From: Nymphaea colorata
Taxonomy: Eukaryota > Streptophyta > Magnoliopsida > Nymphaeales > Nymphaeaceae
Direction of reading: 5' to 3'
Assembly: GCF_008831285.2 (NCBI RefSeq)
Contig: NW_022204507.1
Location: 1,426,001 to 1,490,000, forward strand
DNA: 64,000 bases
This document shows positions 1 through 11,906 of the stretch, piece after piece. A model generated the notes under the pieces. The model was given only the letters and a program-made list of their open reading frames with translations, made no database searches and was not told where the DNA came from. How positions within the stretch are numbered: the stretch's first letter is position 1; each line of letters begins with the position of its first letter. The position numbers were made by a program, and so were the translations under genes.

Positions 1-1180
1 GTCATTATGTCACGCCAGGCTATGTCACCTGAGGGCAGGGTGTGGGTGCGGGTGCCGAGTGGCACATCCTAAAAAATTTAGATGTGACGGTGTGGTGAGG
101 TTATTTTATTATTATTATTATTATTTTATTATATATATAACAGAATAAGCATATATATATTATTATTAAAATTTAGTTATTAATGTATATAGCATACTTG
201 AATAATTGCGTTGCATAGGAAAATATCATAACAACATATATTATATAAGTAATTTAATAATATGACGTTCTAACTGGGCTCGAGTGTGAGTCGGACCTGC
301 ACCCATGTCCGGTACGCACCCGATTCTATGTAACTCCGGTGCGGGTGACTTAGGGGCTAGGTTCTCTATAATAGCGTGGGACATGCTTTGTCCTGCTTGT
401 GTTTTCGTTTCTTCATTGTTCTTTATAATAGTTTCGATCATAGAAAAAAGATAAAACGTCTTGACGTTTTAAACATTGAGGTTTTCTTAAGAATAATACA
501 ATGACTTTGAAAAAATAAGAAAAAAGGGATAAATAGAAAAAATTTTAAAAATCCTAAAAATGTAAATAAGTGATCATCTAATAAAACAAACATCTAAACA
601 ATAAATAGAAAAGCCACACAAAAAAAATGAACTGTGGATTCTAAATCGACTGATCGTGAAAGTATCACATGCAAGTTCTATTTACCAATAATGTTATTCC
701 CAGTTCCATGAGTTATTTTAGGCAATGGCCTCGGCCTTCCTTTTTATACCCGTACCAATGTCCAATGACATCGGCTCATGCCGGTCAATACCAACTTGTG
801 TACCTTCCAGTCAAACAGTGCCGAACGGGTCATGCGAACTAGTCTTTTCTTCAGAAAACTAAACTGTGGAACGAGTGGTTGCTCATTCTGTTCGACCAGT
901 GTTACCTGTCAAAAAAGCAATCCAAGAAACTGGGCTGGGTCCATCAATGGTCCAGCCATCCTTCTTGACGCATATATGGCCCGTCTAAACCCATTTCCTA
1001 CTCATTATCACTTGATGTTTCTCAAGTGCCTTGCATGTGGTCATATGCCCATCTAAACCCATTTCCTAGAAAATAAGATGATAACGTATATAATACTCTA
1101 ATTTAGATGAGTAGGAGGTCATCCCACGATCCAAGTGAAAGCTGAAGCTACTCTTTCCCCTTACTCCCAAGCCCACCGCT
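1..1180. other. AT-rich noncoding left edge
   Basis: I see no gene here. A TTA-rich microsatellite lies at about 102-140. It is flanked by two GC-rich patches (about 20-60 and 275-355) with repeated GGGTGCGGGTG/CGCACCCG-like words in opposing orientation, which suggests the ends of a decayed inverted-repeat element. The short open frames have no recognisable domain. Confidence 0.4.
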
Positions 1181-1263
1181 GTGTCATGCAAGCAAGTGGA
1201 GCCAAATGTCCAACAATTAACAGCCAGACGACCAGACCTGAGGGCACTTACTGTCTTCCAACT

Positions 1264-1775
1264 GCTGTCTTCTGCTGCTGCTGCCTTCTCTCGCCGGCTG
1301 CTGCCTCAGATGCATCCATCGCCTTTCCCCTTCTCTCACTGCTGCTGCCTCAGACGCATCCGTCGTCCCTCTCGCTCTTGCTGCAGCTCCTGCTCCCGCC
1401 TTCACGCCAGGTACCCCTTCGGCCTTCCTTTCTTCTTCTCCTTGTTGTTCTTCTTCTTCCTCCTCCTCCCAACTGATTTTTCCCAAATAAAACCTCCCAG
1501 AAATCACTGCTGCTGCCTTCTCTCGCCGCTGCTGCCTCAGACGCATCCGCTGCCTTTCCCCTTCTCTTGCTGCTGCTGCCTCAGATGCATCAGTCGTCCC
1601 TCTTTCTCTTGCTGCAGCTCCTGCTCCCACCTTCACGCCAGGTACCCCTTCGGCCTTCCTTTGTTCTTCTCCTTGTCGTTGTTCTTATTCTTCCTCCTCC
1701 CAACTGATTTGCCCGAATGAAACACGCCAGAAATCACTGCTGCTTCTTTCTCACGCCGCTGCTGCCTCAGTCACC
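1264..1775. repeat. CT-rich tandem repeat, unit about 231 bp
   Basis: The block from about 1264 recurs about 231 bases later (for example the words around 1401 and 1632). A third, partial copy begins near 1731 (AATCACTGCTGC recurs at about 1501 and 1731). The units are rich in CTGCTGCCTCAG and CTTCTTCTC words. Long open frames run through it on both strands only because C/T-rich sequence has few stops, so I do not call a protein. Confidence 0.7.
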
Positions 1776-2155
1776 ATCAATGCTCATATTCACTGCTCTT
1801 GAGGGACTGTTTGATACCTCCTCCTTTCCCCTTCCACAAGGTTTACAGGTCTTCTCGATCTCCCTCTCTCTGCTGCTTTGTGGCATAGCCCCTTTTTCTT
1901 CTGTGAGTTTTTTAGAGTTTTTTGCTGAACTATGTTGCATTGATGATGTATTTGACAGAATAAAGGGTATGATTATGTGCTTGATTACAATGAGAAATAG
2001 GTTTTCCTATTCACATGCAGAGAAGTAGATGGCAGGTGGCAGAGTTCTCTGGGCTTGGAAGCATAAGCTTTTGGGATGGTAAAACATGGGGCATGTTTGA
2101 TAATTTCGCATAAAAAAGAATTCTTGTGTTTTATGTTCTGGTCATTGCATTCTAT

Positions 2156-2301
2156 GCATACCGTATTGAATAATTTCATGTTAAAGGTAACAAGCCTAAC
2201 TCCTAGCATTCTTTTCCCTAACCATCCTTGTTTCTTTTCTGCATATCTTATTGAATTATTTCGTGTTAAATGTAGCCAGCCTAACTCCTAGCATTCTTTT
2301 C
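2156..2301. repeat. Two-copy direct repeat, period 85 bp
   Basis: About 61 bases at 2156-2217 recur at 2241-2301 with a few substitutions. The last 20 or so bases (CTAACTCCTAGCATTC and what follows) are identical. The offset is constant at 85 bases, which indicates a local tandem duplication. Confidence 0.75.
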
Positions 2302-3256
2302 ATTGGGGGAAGATGTCCAGAGCAAATGGGCTGCACTCACTCGTCGTCCATTAGACTGTTAAGCATCCATCATTTCCTCTACACTTTTAAGGGTGGCTTG
2401 GCAACATGAACATTTGTCACAACACCATAACAGCTTACTTTCAAGGGTTTAAGCATAGACTCTCGACCCAACATGTACCTAAAGTTCATTTCAAATTAAA
2501 GAGTTATTGTGTTCTAAGTTTAACATATACACTATTCGAGTAACTAACATATATTCAAGTATAATAATGTAATTGGTGTGCCACTGCTCGTGACATCAAA
2601 TAGCTAATTTTTCGCTGGGAAACAACAGAGGGATCCCCTTGTTTTATTGAGATATAAAATAGGTTATTAAATATACATTGACAGTAATTAATCCATTGTC
2701 TATATCACTGATTTCTAGACACTAACATTGCAACACTTTGCCAGGGAAAGACTCATAGTGGCTGAGGACAGTAGCTAGTCATGTAAGCAGTTCGGGCATC
2801 GTTTATAGGGGATTGCATGCATATTTTTGTGTTGCTGCACCGTTTTCTGCAATCCAAGCAATGTTAAAGTGATAACATTTCAATATTTTTGTTTTGAAGG
2901 CTTCCAATGACAAACTGGTAAGAAGCATAGACATTTTAACATATTCATTTTAACATATTCTTTAGTGGTCGTTTGGCACTTGATACACTTTGTGAGTGTT
3001 CCATAAATCTATTCCACAGTTTTGAGCTGATTCATAAAGCATCCCATTCGCCAAACAATTCCTTAGAGGTTGTTTGATTGTCGTCCTATATGAGAGAATG
3101 GACTGGACGTCCTGTATACCAGTGTCCTGTTCTTGTGGACTCTGGTGTTCTTTGTCCAGAATTTTGATGGTCATAAAACAAAACACCATGCCGCTTTTGT
3201 CTTACATTTGTCTTTCTTATGTTTTTCGTGTTTGTTCTGTCTGTCCTAATGACATT

Positions 3257-3287
<31 letters not shown>

Positions 3288-3310
3288 ATGTATATATATA
3301 TATATATATA
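3257..3310. repeat. (TC)n-(TA)n compound microsatellite
   Basis: A run of TC dinucleotides to about 3280 is followed by TATC/TATG and then TA dinucleotides to about 3310. Confidence 0.9.
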
Positions 3311-3939
3311 ATCAGCTTCATTTTTAGACTGGTTTTTCAGGGTTATTTTCTCTCCTTAAGATCCCACTAATCTTTAAAGCAGAAGACAGTTATGAAGGAA
3401 GGAAAAGAAGGTGAGAAAGTAGAACAGAAAAATGAAAAGCCAGTATCTCAAGAAACCTATTGCACTCGTTTCTTTTATATAATTAAAATTCATTGTTATG
3501 TATCCTCGTTGTCATTTGTTTACTACATAGAAAATGTGTTGCACCAGCTGTTATGTATGTAAATTATATATTTATTTAGTATGTAAAACATCAAGAGGGC
3601 ACAAATAACAAAAAACGTTTTGTTCAAGGGTCATACGATCTTCACTAAATTATATTCTTGATTGTAAAAAAAAACATTATAGCTGGTGTGGGCAATTAGC
3701 CACACCAGCCCACAAGATCAGATCCCTAGTGAACAAATACAACCACAACAACAAAACAAGCTATTGGCAACGACCAATAACCCTATTTCCATTGCCAATA
3801 CTCATCCCCTCGCAAAAACCAAGACTCGCCCTTGTCCTTTGTAGTGTAGCAAAAAACTTTTGGCTAGGCTAATGGTCGTTGCCAGTAGCCTCATATCACC
3901 TGTCGATGTTTTAGAAGTGCAGGGACAGGGAAGCCTGGG

Positions 3940-4215
3940 CATCGGGCCCGGGTACCCGGTACTTGGCTTGATACCGGGCCTGAAAGACCAGCCCAGGTTG
4001 GCCTGATGGGGCCTGATTCGGCCTGATTAATTTTTTATATTATTTTTATTTAATAATAATATATATATCATTATTAAAAATGTGTTTTGTATTTAAATTT
4101 TTTTTATATTTAAAATATATATATTTTTAATCGGGTCGAGCCCAGCCTCGGGTTTTGGGCATTGAGTCGGGCCCAAGCTCGGGTTTCGGGGGTCGGGTGC
4201 CGGCCAGATGTCGAC
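3940..4215. repeat. Dispersed repeat with GC-rich ends and AT-rich core
   Basis: GC-rich ends (words such as CATCGGGCCCGGGTACCC at the left and GTGCCGGCCAGATGTCGACG at the right) flank an AT-only core. The core-to-right-end transition (ATATATATTTTTA, then CGGGTCGAGCCC, then GGGTTTCGGG) resembles 14900-14990 and its duplicate near 33950-34040. A MITE or solo-end identity is inferred, and I could not fix terminal repeats or target duplications. Confidence 0.45.
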
Positions 4216-4430
4216 GCCTACGGGCAGGTCATTCCCAGCTTTTATCCAATGATGTGCCCATGTTGAGAAAACTGTTGCAAATCAATATAGGTTAGAACAG
4301 CAACCTTCTCCAAAGATCAATTAACATAATTGGTCTCCACTCAGCAAGTAAATTGGGCAATGGTCATAAACCAACGTACTACTTATTTATGGAAGTGCCT
4401 CATGCTCTCCTCCCTTCCTTAATACTCTCT

Positions 4431-4593
4431 TGATGTATAAGGGCATGACTGATTGTATTGACAAAATTATTATCAAAATAAAAAACGTTGGTTTATCTTG
4501 CTCGTGGATGCAGGCTGCAAAGCCAAACCACAAAACTGGTGCAGCCTCTTTTCTCTCTATCATCCTTATCTTTCATTAAATCTCAGTCTATCA
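4431..4593 (+). repeat. 5' LTR of Copia-3 (left end uncertain)
   Basis: The segment ends in GTCTATCA directly before the primer-binding site. Bases 4481-4593 align with the 3' LTR remnant at 7508-7622. The start is placed at the TGATGTATAAGGG word because LTRs begin with TG. No second complete LTR is available to confirm it. Confidence 0.55.
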
Positions 4594-4605
4594 TGGTATC
4601 AGAGC
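4594..4605 (+). other. Primer-binding site, initiator tRNA-Met type
   Basis: TGGTATCAGAGC lies immediately after the LTR. It is the standard complement of the 3' end of plant initiator tRNA-Met used by Copia elements. Confidence 0.9.
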
Positions 4606-4657
4606 GGTAAAAAGATCTTCTAAGGCAAAATCTTCGAGCTTCAAGCAGTGAGCAATT

Positions 4658-5330
4658 ATGGAACAAGAAAGGGAAACAAGGAATGACAACGGTGAAGCCA
4701 CCATCATTCAAACCAGCGATGGATCAATGCAGAAGATTGACGTTCATGAACAAGGTAACCCCAATCTCAAAATTACTCGTACATTGCTCGATGATTTCAA
4801 CTACTTCCCTTGGTCTAAGGTTGTTACATGATTTCCTAGTGGGAAATCCAAGTTAGATTATATTGATGGTAGTACCAAGAAACCACCCATTAACGATCCA
4901 AAATACAAGGAATGGAGGTCCACCAATGACACTATAGCATCTTGGCCCATAAAATCTATGGAGCCCAAGATCGCAGCCAGTTTCACCTTCTTAGAAACCG
5001 CAAAAAAAGTTCGGCAAGGTGCCAAAGATCGTTACGGTGAGCAGTATAATACGGCCCGTATGTATCAACTAGCGCAAAGGAAGGGCAGCTTGAAAAAGGG
5101 GACGTCATCTATTAGTGAGTACCTTGGTACTTCTAAAGCAATTTGGGATGAAATGGATATTTATATATCATTGACTTCAGATCTTACTCAGGCCAAACGT
5201 CAACGGGAACAGGAGAGTATCTTTGAAATTCTATCCAGACTGCCTAATGATTCTGAGTAGCAATGTAGTCAAATACTTATGGCTCACGAACTGCCTTCTC
5301 TAGCTTCTGTTTTTTCCTTGCTTATGCATG
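4658..5330 (+). pseudogene. Copia-3 gag remnant
   Basis: A frame opens at the ATG at 4658 and reads through a gag N-terminus (LDDFNYFPWSKVV, then a TGA at about 4829). It continues after that stop through KYKEWRSTNDTIASW and the UBN2-type helical region (ARMYQLAQRKGSLKKG, ISEYLGTSKAIWDEM), ending at a further stop near 5258. Gag normally forms the particle that packages element RNA. Several in-frame stops rule out a full-length product. Confidence 0.7.
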
Positions 5331-6482
5331 AAGAGTCGGCGTAAGGCTATGGGTATGCTGGCTGATGGTTGTCAAGAGACACATAATGAAGACAAAATGG
5401 CCTTTACAGCAAGCAATAGTGCCCATGACACCAACAGTGAGAGGTCTATTAAACACAAATGTGAGGACTCTAGAAAAGTTAAATGTACTCATTGCAAGAG
5501 GAATTGTCATTCTCGAGACTCTTGCTGGTTCCTTCATGGGAAACTAGACAAAAGGCAGAATTCAGCCTATAGAAGCATGGGTCGCAGTCAAGACAAAAGG
5601 GAAAGCAACTCTAGCCAAGTGAATCCGGCCATCTTCTCATCGGAAAACCAAATCATGCTGGATAAACTGGCTGAAATGATAAAAGATCTTCAAGTTCAAA
5701 GGACAGCCGGCATCTCAATTACATTAGGCGGCAAAGGTACAAGCAAAACAGGTACGACCCTTACTATGGTTAATAACATCGAGGGTAAGGATTTGCAATG
5801 GGTAGTTGACTCAGGGGCCACAGATCACATGGCCAATAAATCTTCTTTATTAAGTTCATATGTTCATTCTAGAGATATTGGTCCTCTTGCCACCGCCAAT
5901 GACGCTCCTATAACTGTGAAAGGATTAGGTAACATAAATTTTTTTAACACAAGTTACACTAGCAAGGTGCTTGTTATGCCTAAGCTTACTACCAATCTTC
6001 TATTGGTTGCAAAAATGACTAAGGAGTTAAATTGCAATGTAGTATTTTCTGCTATTAATGTCATTTTCCAGGATCAGATGACTCAGAAGATGATTGGTGA
6101 AGGACAACTTGTCAATGGACTCTATCAAATAAGAACCATGAATCATGCACTGAATGTAAATCATGTCAATGATGGAAATATCTGGCATCAAAGAATGGGT
6201 CATCCATCTTCTAGAGTTTTAGATTACTTATTTCCTAATCTGTGCTTCAATTGTAGAGAGTGTGGAATATGCAAATTTGCTAAAATGACTAGACCTGAAT
6301 TTACTTTATTTGATTCCATTAGCCAAACACCATTTGATTTGATACACTCTTATGTTTGGGGCCCTACGCCTATTGATTCTATAGATAGATTTTGTTACTA
6401 TGTGTTGTTTATTGATGATTTTTCTAAGTCTACATGGGTCTATTTTATGAAAAATAAGTCTGAAGTGCTCTCTCACTTTTAA
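5328..6482 (+). pseudogene. Copia-3 zinc knuckle, protease and start of integrase
   Basis: An open stretch of 384 codons carries a zinc-knuckle-like CTHCKRNCHSRDSC, in which a C replaces the usual G before the H. It then shows the aspartic protease active site VDSGATDHM, the GAG-pre-integrase motif IWHQRMGHPSSRVLDYLFP with a CxxC pair, and the first integrase block (WGPTPIDS, FIDDFSKSTWVYFM). In the usual integrase motif the first catalytic D precedes VWGP, and here the text is SYVWGP, so that D is lost. The frame stops just past this block, and the second D and the E of the catalytic triad are deleted. Confidence 0.8.
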
Positions 6483-6529
6483 ACCTTTTATAAAATGATT
6501 GAAACTCAATATGCATTAAAAATAAGTAT

Positions 6530-7507
6530 GTGGCTGATGCACATGAAGCTAATAATGAGACTCATGCTGAGAATGAGCGCCCCACAAATGATTATGAACT
6601 TGCAACAACTACTGAAGATGTAGAGAACAAGCCAATACTTATCAGAAGATCAAAAAGGATTAGGCGAGCTCCTTCACGCCTAGTTGATTATGAAACCTAC
6701 CCAATCAGCAAGTACGTGTCGCACAATCAAATTTCTGACTACCCTGCCAAGTTTACTAGAAATCTTGATAGCATTCAGGAGCCCAAGTCCTTTCATTAGG
6801 CTTAAGGTGATCTTAATTGGAGGAAGGCTATGAACAAAGAGCTAGAAGCTCTAAGGCGAAACTTGGGAAGTTGTCATTCCTCCAAAGAGCACAAGCATAG
6901 TGGGGTGCAAATGACATTATAGAGTAAAATACAAAAGCGATCGCACCTTGGACAGATACAAGGCTCGTCTAGTGGCTAAGGGGTTCACGCGGACAAAAGG
7001 GTTGGATTATGAAGAAACATTTGCACCTATCGCAAAGATGAATACATTGAGAATGTTTCACTCTATTGCTTGCAACTTGAATTGATGTCTTCATCATGTA
7101 GATGTCAAAAACACCTTTTTACAAGGAAAACTCAATGAAGAAATTTGTGTCTTTACCTCCCGGTCATCCAGATGAAAGGAAAGGAAGAGTCTGCAAACTA
7201 AATAAAGCCATATATGGCTTGAAACAATCTCCTATACCTTGGTACATAAAGTTGGGTCAGGCATTGGAAAAAACAAGGTACCACAAATGTCACACAGACA
7301 ATAGTTTATTTGTTTAAAAACTTGGAGAGAACATCACTGTTGTTCTAATTTACGTGGACGACATAGTCGTGGCTGGAAACGATGCATTTGAAAAAAAACA
7401 TTCAAAATAAAGGATTTGGGAAAACTTAAATACTTTCTTGGCATTGAAGTTGCTCAATCTCCTAAAGGTATCTTGCTATGTCAAAGAAAGTATGCATTAG
7501 ATATCTC
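6530..7507 (+). pseudogene. Copia-3 reverse transcriptase remnant
   Basis: The linker before the RT domain is open to 6799 (LVDYETYPISKYVS). It is followed by frameshifted RT pieces: LNWRKAMNKELEAL, the CKLNKAIYGLKQSPIPWY block, and near 7343-7375 the catalytic IYVDDIVVAGND. The match continues to [25 protein letters not shown] and then stops abruptly at the 3' LTR remnant, so the RT tail and all of RNase H are missing. At least three frame changes or stops make it non-coding. Confidence 0.8.
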
Positions 7508-7622
7508 AAAAACATTGGTTTCTCTTGCTCATGGACGTAGGCTGGAAAGCCGAACCATGTAAAACTGGTGCAGCCTCTTTTCTCTCTATCATCTTCTTCT
7601 TTGATTAAATCTCAGTCTATCA
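7508..7622 (+). repeat. 3' LTR remnant of Copia-3
   Basis: The segment aligns with 4481-4593 and ends in the same GTCTATCA. Its front part is missing, because the RT coding sequence joins directly to LTR-internal sequence at about 7507. Confidence 0.8.
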
Positions 7623-7974
7623 ATATAAATCTGAAAATTTACATGGATAAAAATGACAGATTCAGATTAGACATCCCTACCAAGTCTGAATTAAGAATTG
7701 TATTTATAAAAGAAGGAATCGTTAAAATTTACTTGTTTCCATCATTCTTTCCTCCTGTTCTACTTCAAACTTCTCAACCATGGAAAAATGATGTATTTGA
7801 TGTAATCCAAGCAAGGGTTAATGTTGCGCGGGCAGTAAGCTTCTTGATTTCCACATTAACTTCTTTCTACAAGATCAAAGAATACATCAATTTTCGGCAT
7901 AAAGAAGCTAACCAGCCTCGATAGACAAGACAAGCTTCTACCAGAGGAAGAAACTAATCTAGTATGCACCTTAG

Positions 7975-8979
7975 AAAGGACAAGCTTCTGTGAATCGATC
8001 ATGCCCACCAAGTCTAGATCCTGATTAACCCTCCACTCCTTCCTGATGTCCACATCTGCAGTGCCTGATAGGACCATAACTAGTTCAGATCTGATGAGAT
8101 GACTCAGATGTTCTCTAGAAAAGAAATTATCTCTTGATCAACTAAGTCAATACCTGCTTCATGCCATCAAGGGACAAAATGCAAGTTCCTACTAAAAGTG
8201 ACTTGATACTAATGAAACTACAAGAAAAGGAGGAAATTTGGAAATTCAAACTGTTACAGTCTTAAGGTATTAGAAGCAAAGTAGTTTACAAAACAAATCA
8301 TGAAACTATATATTGTTACATTAAAGAGAGGCAGCTCTTTGCAAGTGCACCATGTCTCAAACAGCAACTATGTGTTTCAACAACTGTACTAAGTATATTA
8401 CACCTGTGACATGTACCTTGTTTCCAATAGCTATAGGTGTGCCATCAGTCTTAAGAATAATATTTATAATTTCACCACTACATTCTACTTGTTGAGTGCA
8501 TTGGCCCCCTGTAACAACATTCTAGAAATAAAATCAGCATTAACCCAATAGAAGATATACCAAGATAAAATCGAGAGAAAGGATTAAGTAGGCCAAGTAA
8601 GGTTACTAAAAACAGCAAGAAGGCAATCTGCAGTATAAAAGCTATAAGCCAAACATATCTTCGATGCTCCATGAGCAACAATTAGGGCACAAACATTAGC
8701 AAAGAGGAATTCTTACATCCATAGTAGTGCTACATAGTAATAAGACTATGAATAATCATCTTAGCCATGTGTTGCAGGAGGAAGGCCTTGAAGTTGTTCA
8801 GTACAAGGTGCATATCAAAAAGTACAAGGTCATAAAATTCTAAATAAATAAGTAGATTCCATTGATTTTCAAATAAATATGTTCATTCATACAAAGTATA
8901 TGGAATGGATCAAAGAGAGTGGGTCTTACAAAAGCTTTGAATGCTGGATGATGTGCAGTCATCTCATATATAGAGAAAT
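7975..8979 (-). pseudogene. Unidentified minus-strand exon candidates
   Basis: Three stretches look like plant exons bounded by AG and GT on the minus strand. (1) 8930-8979 follows TGGTTTTGCAG and precedes GTAAGA; it reads DFSIYEMTAHHPAFKAF when one base is carried over. (2) 8417-8508 lies between TTACAG and GTACATG and reads CSGEIINIILKTDGTPIA and on to GNK. (3) About 7975-8090 precedes GTGCATA and reads LVMVLSGTADVDIRKEW, then DLDLVGMIDSQKLVLSK. I do not recognise the family. The phases of exons 2 and 3 do not join cleanly, so an exon may be missing or the gene may be decayed. Copia-3 lies just downstream of the last candidate. Confidence 0.3.
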
Positions 8980-11779
8980 CTGCAAAACCATATCCAAAGC
9001 CTATATTTAAAAAATTAGTACAATTATCATATAAAGGTATTGGCCATCATGGAAAACACAGGAGAGAGAGAAGAGACCAAATATCAGATTTGAAACCATA
9101 TTGAAAGGCTTATTATAGATTGTATGAGAGTGTTATAAGATTATATAGGTTAACCACAATCTACTAAAACCTTTTTCGAGGACCCAAAGGAATTAACCTA
9201 CAAAAGGTATGCAAAACACAACGAGCAGAAGCTATGGTTAGAAAACATGCTTGAAATGTAGAATGATTTGTAACTGCACCTACTAAAAACCCTTGATATT
9301 CTCTTTGACTTAGCAATTACTTACAAGACACACTATTAGAAAGGTGACTCTTAAAAGATGGTAGAGACATTATGGAGGATGACCACCATAGCATATGGAA
9401 GATAGCATGTGTATAAAAATATAAATAAACGTGCATTAAAAGATAGATATAAATACGTAAACAAATAGCTACGTGTATACATAAATAAATAGAGAACTAA
9501 TGTCAATATCACTTCAAATATTATGTCACCTTTTGAGTCTTTGACAACTTTGAAGAAACCAAATGTCAAATTAGGACTCGTGTATAAAAAAAAAAGTGTA
9601 GCAATGCTGTCAAACTACCATACTCACAAATAACATTTTGGAGTTTTAAACGGCAAGGGTTTTCTTGGATATAAAATGGAAACCTTGAAAGAAAAGGGAA
9701 AAATATAGTAAATTTTCATAAAATTAAGAAAACAAAAAATAGGAAAAATAAAATAAATGAGAAACTAATAACACAAACATCAGAAGATAAGTAGATTTGC
9801 AACAAATAAAAACTAGAAAATGAAAAAAACGTTTGGCATTGAAAAAAATGAAAAAATGTTTTAACGTTCATTTTTTTGTTAAACGTGTGTTTTTTTGTTT
9901 TAACGTTTGAAAAAAAACACGTTTTTTTAATTTTAAATGACAATTTAATTTATCATGTTCTTTGTGACACTACAAACTACTTATATGTATCCACACCATT
10001 ACCCACTGCTCTTCCAAGATAATCCAAGATGCCCTCTATTGTTCCTTGCAACACCACCTTTCAAATCAAATAGAACTTGAACATCATATTTGAAAAGAAT
10101 TAACATTGCATTATTATGAGAACAGTTTCACACAGAAGAAACCTCAAAATGATTGAATGTGGTCAGACTAAGAGAAATGATATTGAAAGATATACAAAAT
10201 GTGTCATTTCTAATATTCTAAAATTTAGATCCACAAGAGGGTGGGGGGGAGGGGGGAGAGAGCTAAACCTACAATAACCACAAACACACAATTATGACCA
10301 AATAAAACCCCGTTGTACTTATAGGTGACAAAAGTATAGAACTTTTGTTCCAATAATAAACAATTCATTTCTAAGTGTTGGATTATATTCATGGCTGGAC
10401 TAGATATTAAAAACTCAAATTTTTCAACATCAGAATTGGAGCAATGTCTAAATTTTACAAAAAAAAATACGAAAAAATGTAATTTCAAAGCAAATTTCGA
10501 ATCTAAAGAACAATTTAAATTCAAATCATGAATTTGACTCATGACACGAATCCTAACATAGGATTATGAGTCCAAACTGGATTCGAATTAGAATTTGAAA
10601 TCCCAATCCAATTACCAATGTCATTTAAAATCTATATCCGATGCAAAATTTAAATTTTGATTTAAATCTGAGAATTACATCTAACTCGGTCTAGAAGGAT
10701 GTGTGGGACCCACATGTAGTGCCACCTAGGTCATGTGGTCAAAAGCCCCCAAGGGGTTACGCACTTCTTCTTTTCAAAAATATCTCCTCACAGTTACTTT
10801 ACTCAGTCAAAGTACAATTTAGCTCAATCAAGATCTTTCCTAACTCAAATTCATCAAATTATCTCAATCAAATCAATATCAGCTTGCAGATGAGCTTCGA
10901 CTTTGGTTATTTGGTCAAATTTGACTAATTTAGACAATTGTGCCCTTCTATAATCAAATTGAGATTTCAGAACTTAAATTGGGATTTTATGAAAGGAAAA
11001 TGTACATTTTAATTTGTCAGATATATAAATCAAAAAATTAAAATTCAATATTTAAAACCAAATTTTGATTCAATTGAGATCCATTGTCAATCAAATTATG
11101 GACGAAAATACCTTTTTAAGCCAAATTTAATAAAATTTTCAAAATTTATTCAAATTTAAATTCAATTGTTATAATTCAATAACATTTAGAGCTTAGTATT
11201 TTTGAGGTCTTCATCAAATTGCTGCAGCAATGAGCTAGAAGGAAAAGCCAAGGAGGAGAAAAAAAAAAATCATCCAAGCCCCCTTCCCTCTCTCTCATTT
11301 CCTACTTCACCTTCCCCTATTCTATCGATTTTGCCAAGTTAAGTTGCTTAAGTGAACCCTTACTTAGGATTTTCATGGTGAGAAGCTCTCTCTTCCCCAC
11401 TGCAAATTCAAACAAGTAAGTCATTCTTCTTCTTACTTTGCTAAGCTTGAATCCAAGTTTGGATTCTTGCTTAGGATTGCTTGAATTAGAAATCAAGCAA
11501 AGAGGAAGATCAAACATCAAGACCGACCATAAAGTAGGTAATTCCAATCCATTTTTCTTCTATTTCAGTTTCTTGCTATTTATTTTTAATTCCAGCACTC
11601 ATGGGAAGGATTTATTTTCATATTTTTCATGGTTGGAAATGACGTCCAGCTAAAGAAAAAGCCACAAATCAAATGTATATATCAACACATGATGCATGCA
11701 TGAATCAGTGATTTCCACGTGAGAAAGAGGTTTGCTATAGTATATATAATATAAATGCCAATTATGGACGGACACATTC
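8980..11779. other. AT-rich noncoding spacer
   Basis: I see no gene in this 2.8 kb. It contains a G-rich tract at 10239-10258 and poly-A/T runs near 9580-9950 with TTTTTTGTT words in short inverted arrangement. The stretch at 10420-11250 repeats AAATTCAAATTTAAATTC-like words many times, as in decayed retrotransposon sequence. Confidence 0.4.
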
Positions 11780-11906
11780 TTTGGCATGTACAATGCCAGA
11801 TCCCCACCAATCATCGAAGAGTAGTGTAACGTTCTCCACGTTAGCCTTCCCATAGGCTAATTTGGAAGATTCAATGCAGTAATCAGGATAAACTCCAGAG
11901 TGAGTG
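11780..11906 (-). pseudogene. PLD-like exon fragment, unit A (catalytic motif cut off)
   Basis: On the minus strand an acceptor (ATTGTGCAG) precedes an open stretch reading THSGVYPDYCIESSKLAYGK, then ENVTLLFDDWWGSGIVHAK. It matches the unit B copy until just after HAK and then changes into unrelated sequence. It therefore keeps only the first H and K of the phospholipase-D-type HxKx4D motif. The break lies at the left boundary of unit A. Confidence 0.6.

Larger units (their letters stand above)
1776..3930. other. Noncoding spacer
   Basis: No coding region can be supported. The stretch contains an 85-bp-period duplication, a TC/TA microsatellite and MITE-like wording (GTCGTTTGGCAC near 2968, GGTTGTTTGATTGTCG near 3067) of the kind seen at plant DNA-transposon ends. 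I could not pair terminal repeats. Confidence 0.35.
4431..7622 (+). mobile_element. Old, degraded Copia retrotransposon (Copia-3)
   Basis: This is a Ty1/Copia element in plus orientation with a 5' LTR, an initiator-Met tRNA primer site, gag, protease, a partial integrase, reverse transcriptase remnants and a truncated 3' LTR. Stops and frameshifts break every domain. Most of the integrase core (near 6481-6530), RNase H and the front of the 3' LTR (junction near 7507) are deleted. Aligned by eye, the two LTR parts differ at about 12 positions plus one 2-base indel over about 113 bases, so the insertion is old compared with the element at 46.7 kb. The left edge is uncertain because I found no target-site duplication. 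Confidence 0.85.

Noticed and set aside
1181-1720. Long open frames on both strands in the CT-rich region
   Set aside because: They arise from tandem low-complexity C/T-rich sequence with few stops. No domain is seen and frames overlap on both strands.
4594-7507. Copia-3 as a functional element
   Set aside because: Integrase core and RNase H are deleted, several stops and frameshifts are present, and the 3' LTR is truncated.
7568-7924. 118-codon plus-strand frame after Copia-3
   Set aside because: Its start lies inside the LTR remnant and its sequence shows no recognisable family.
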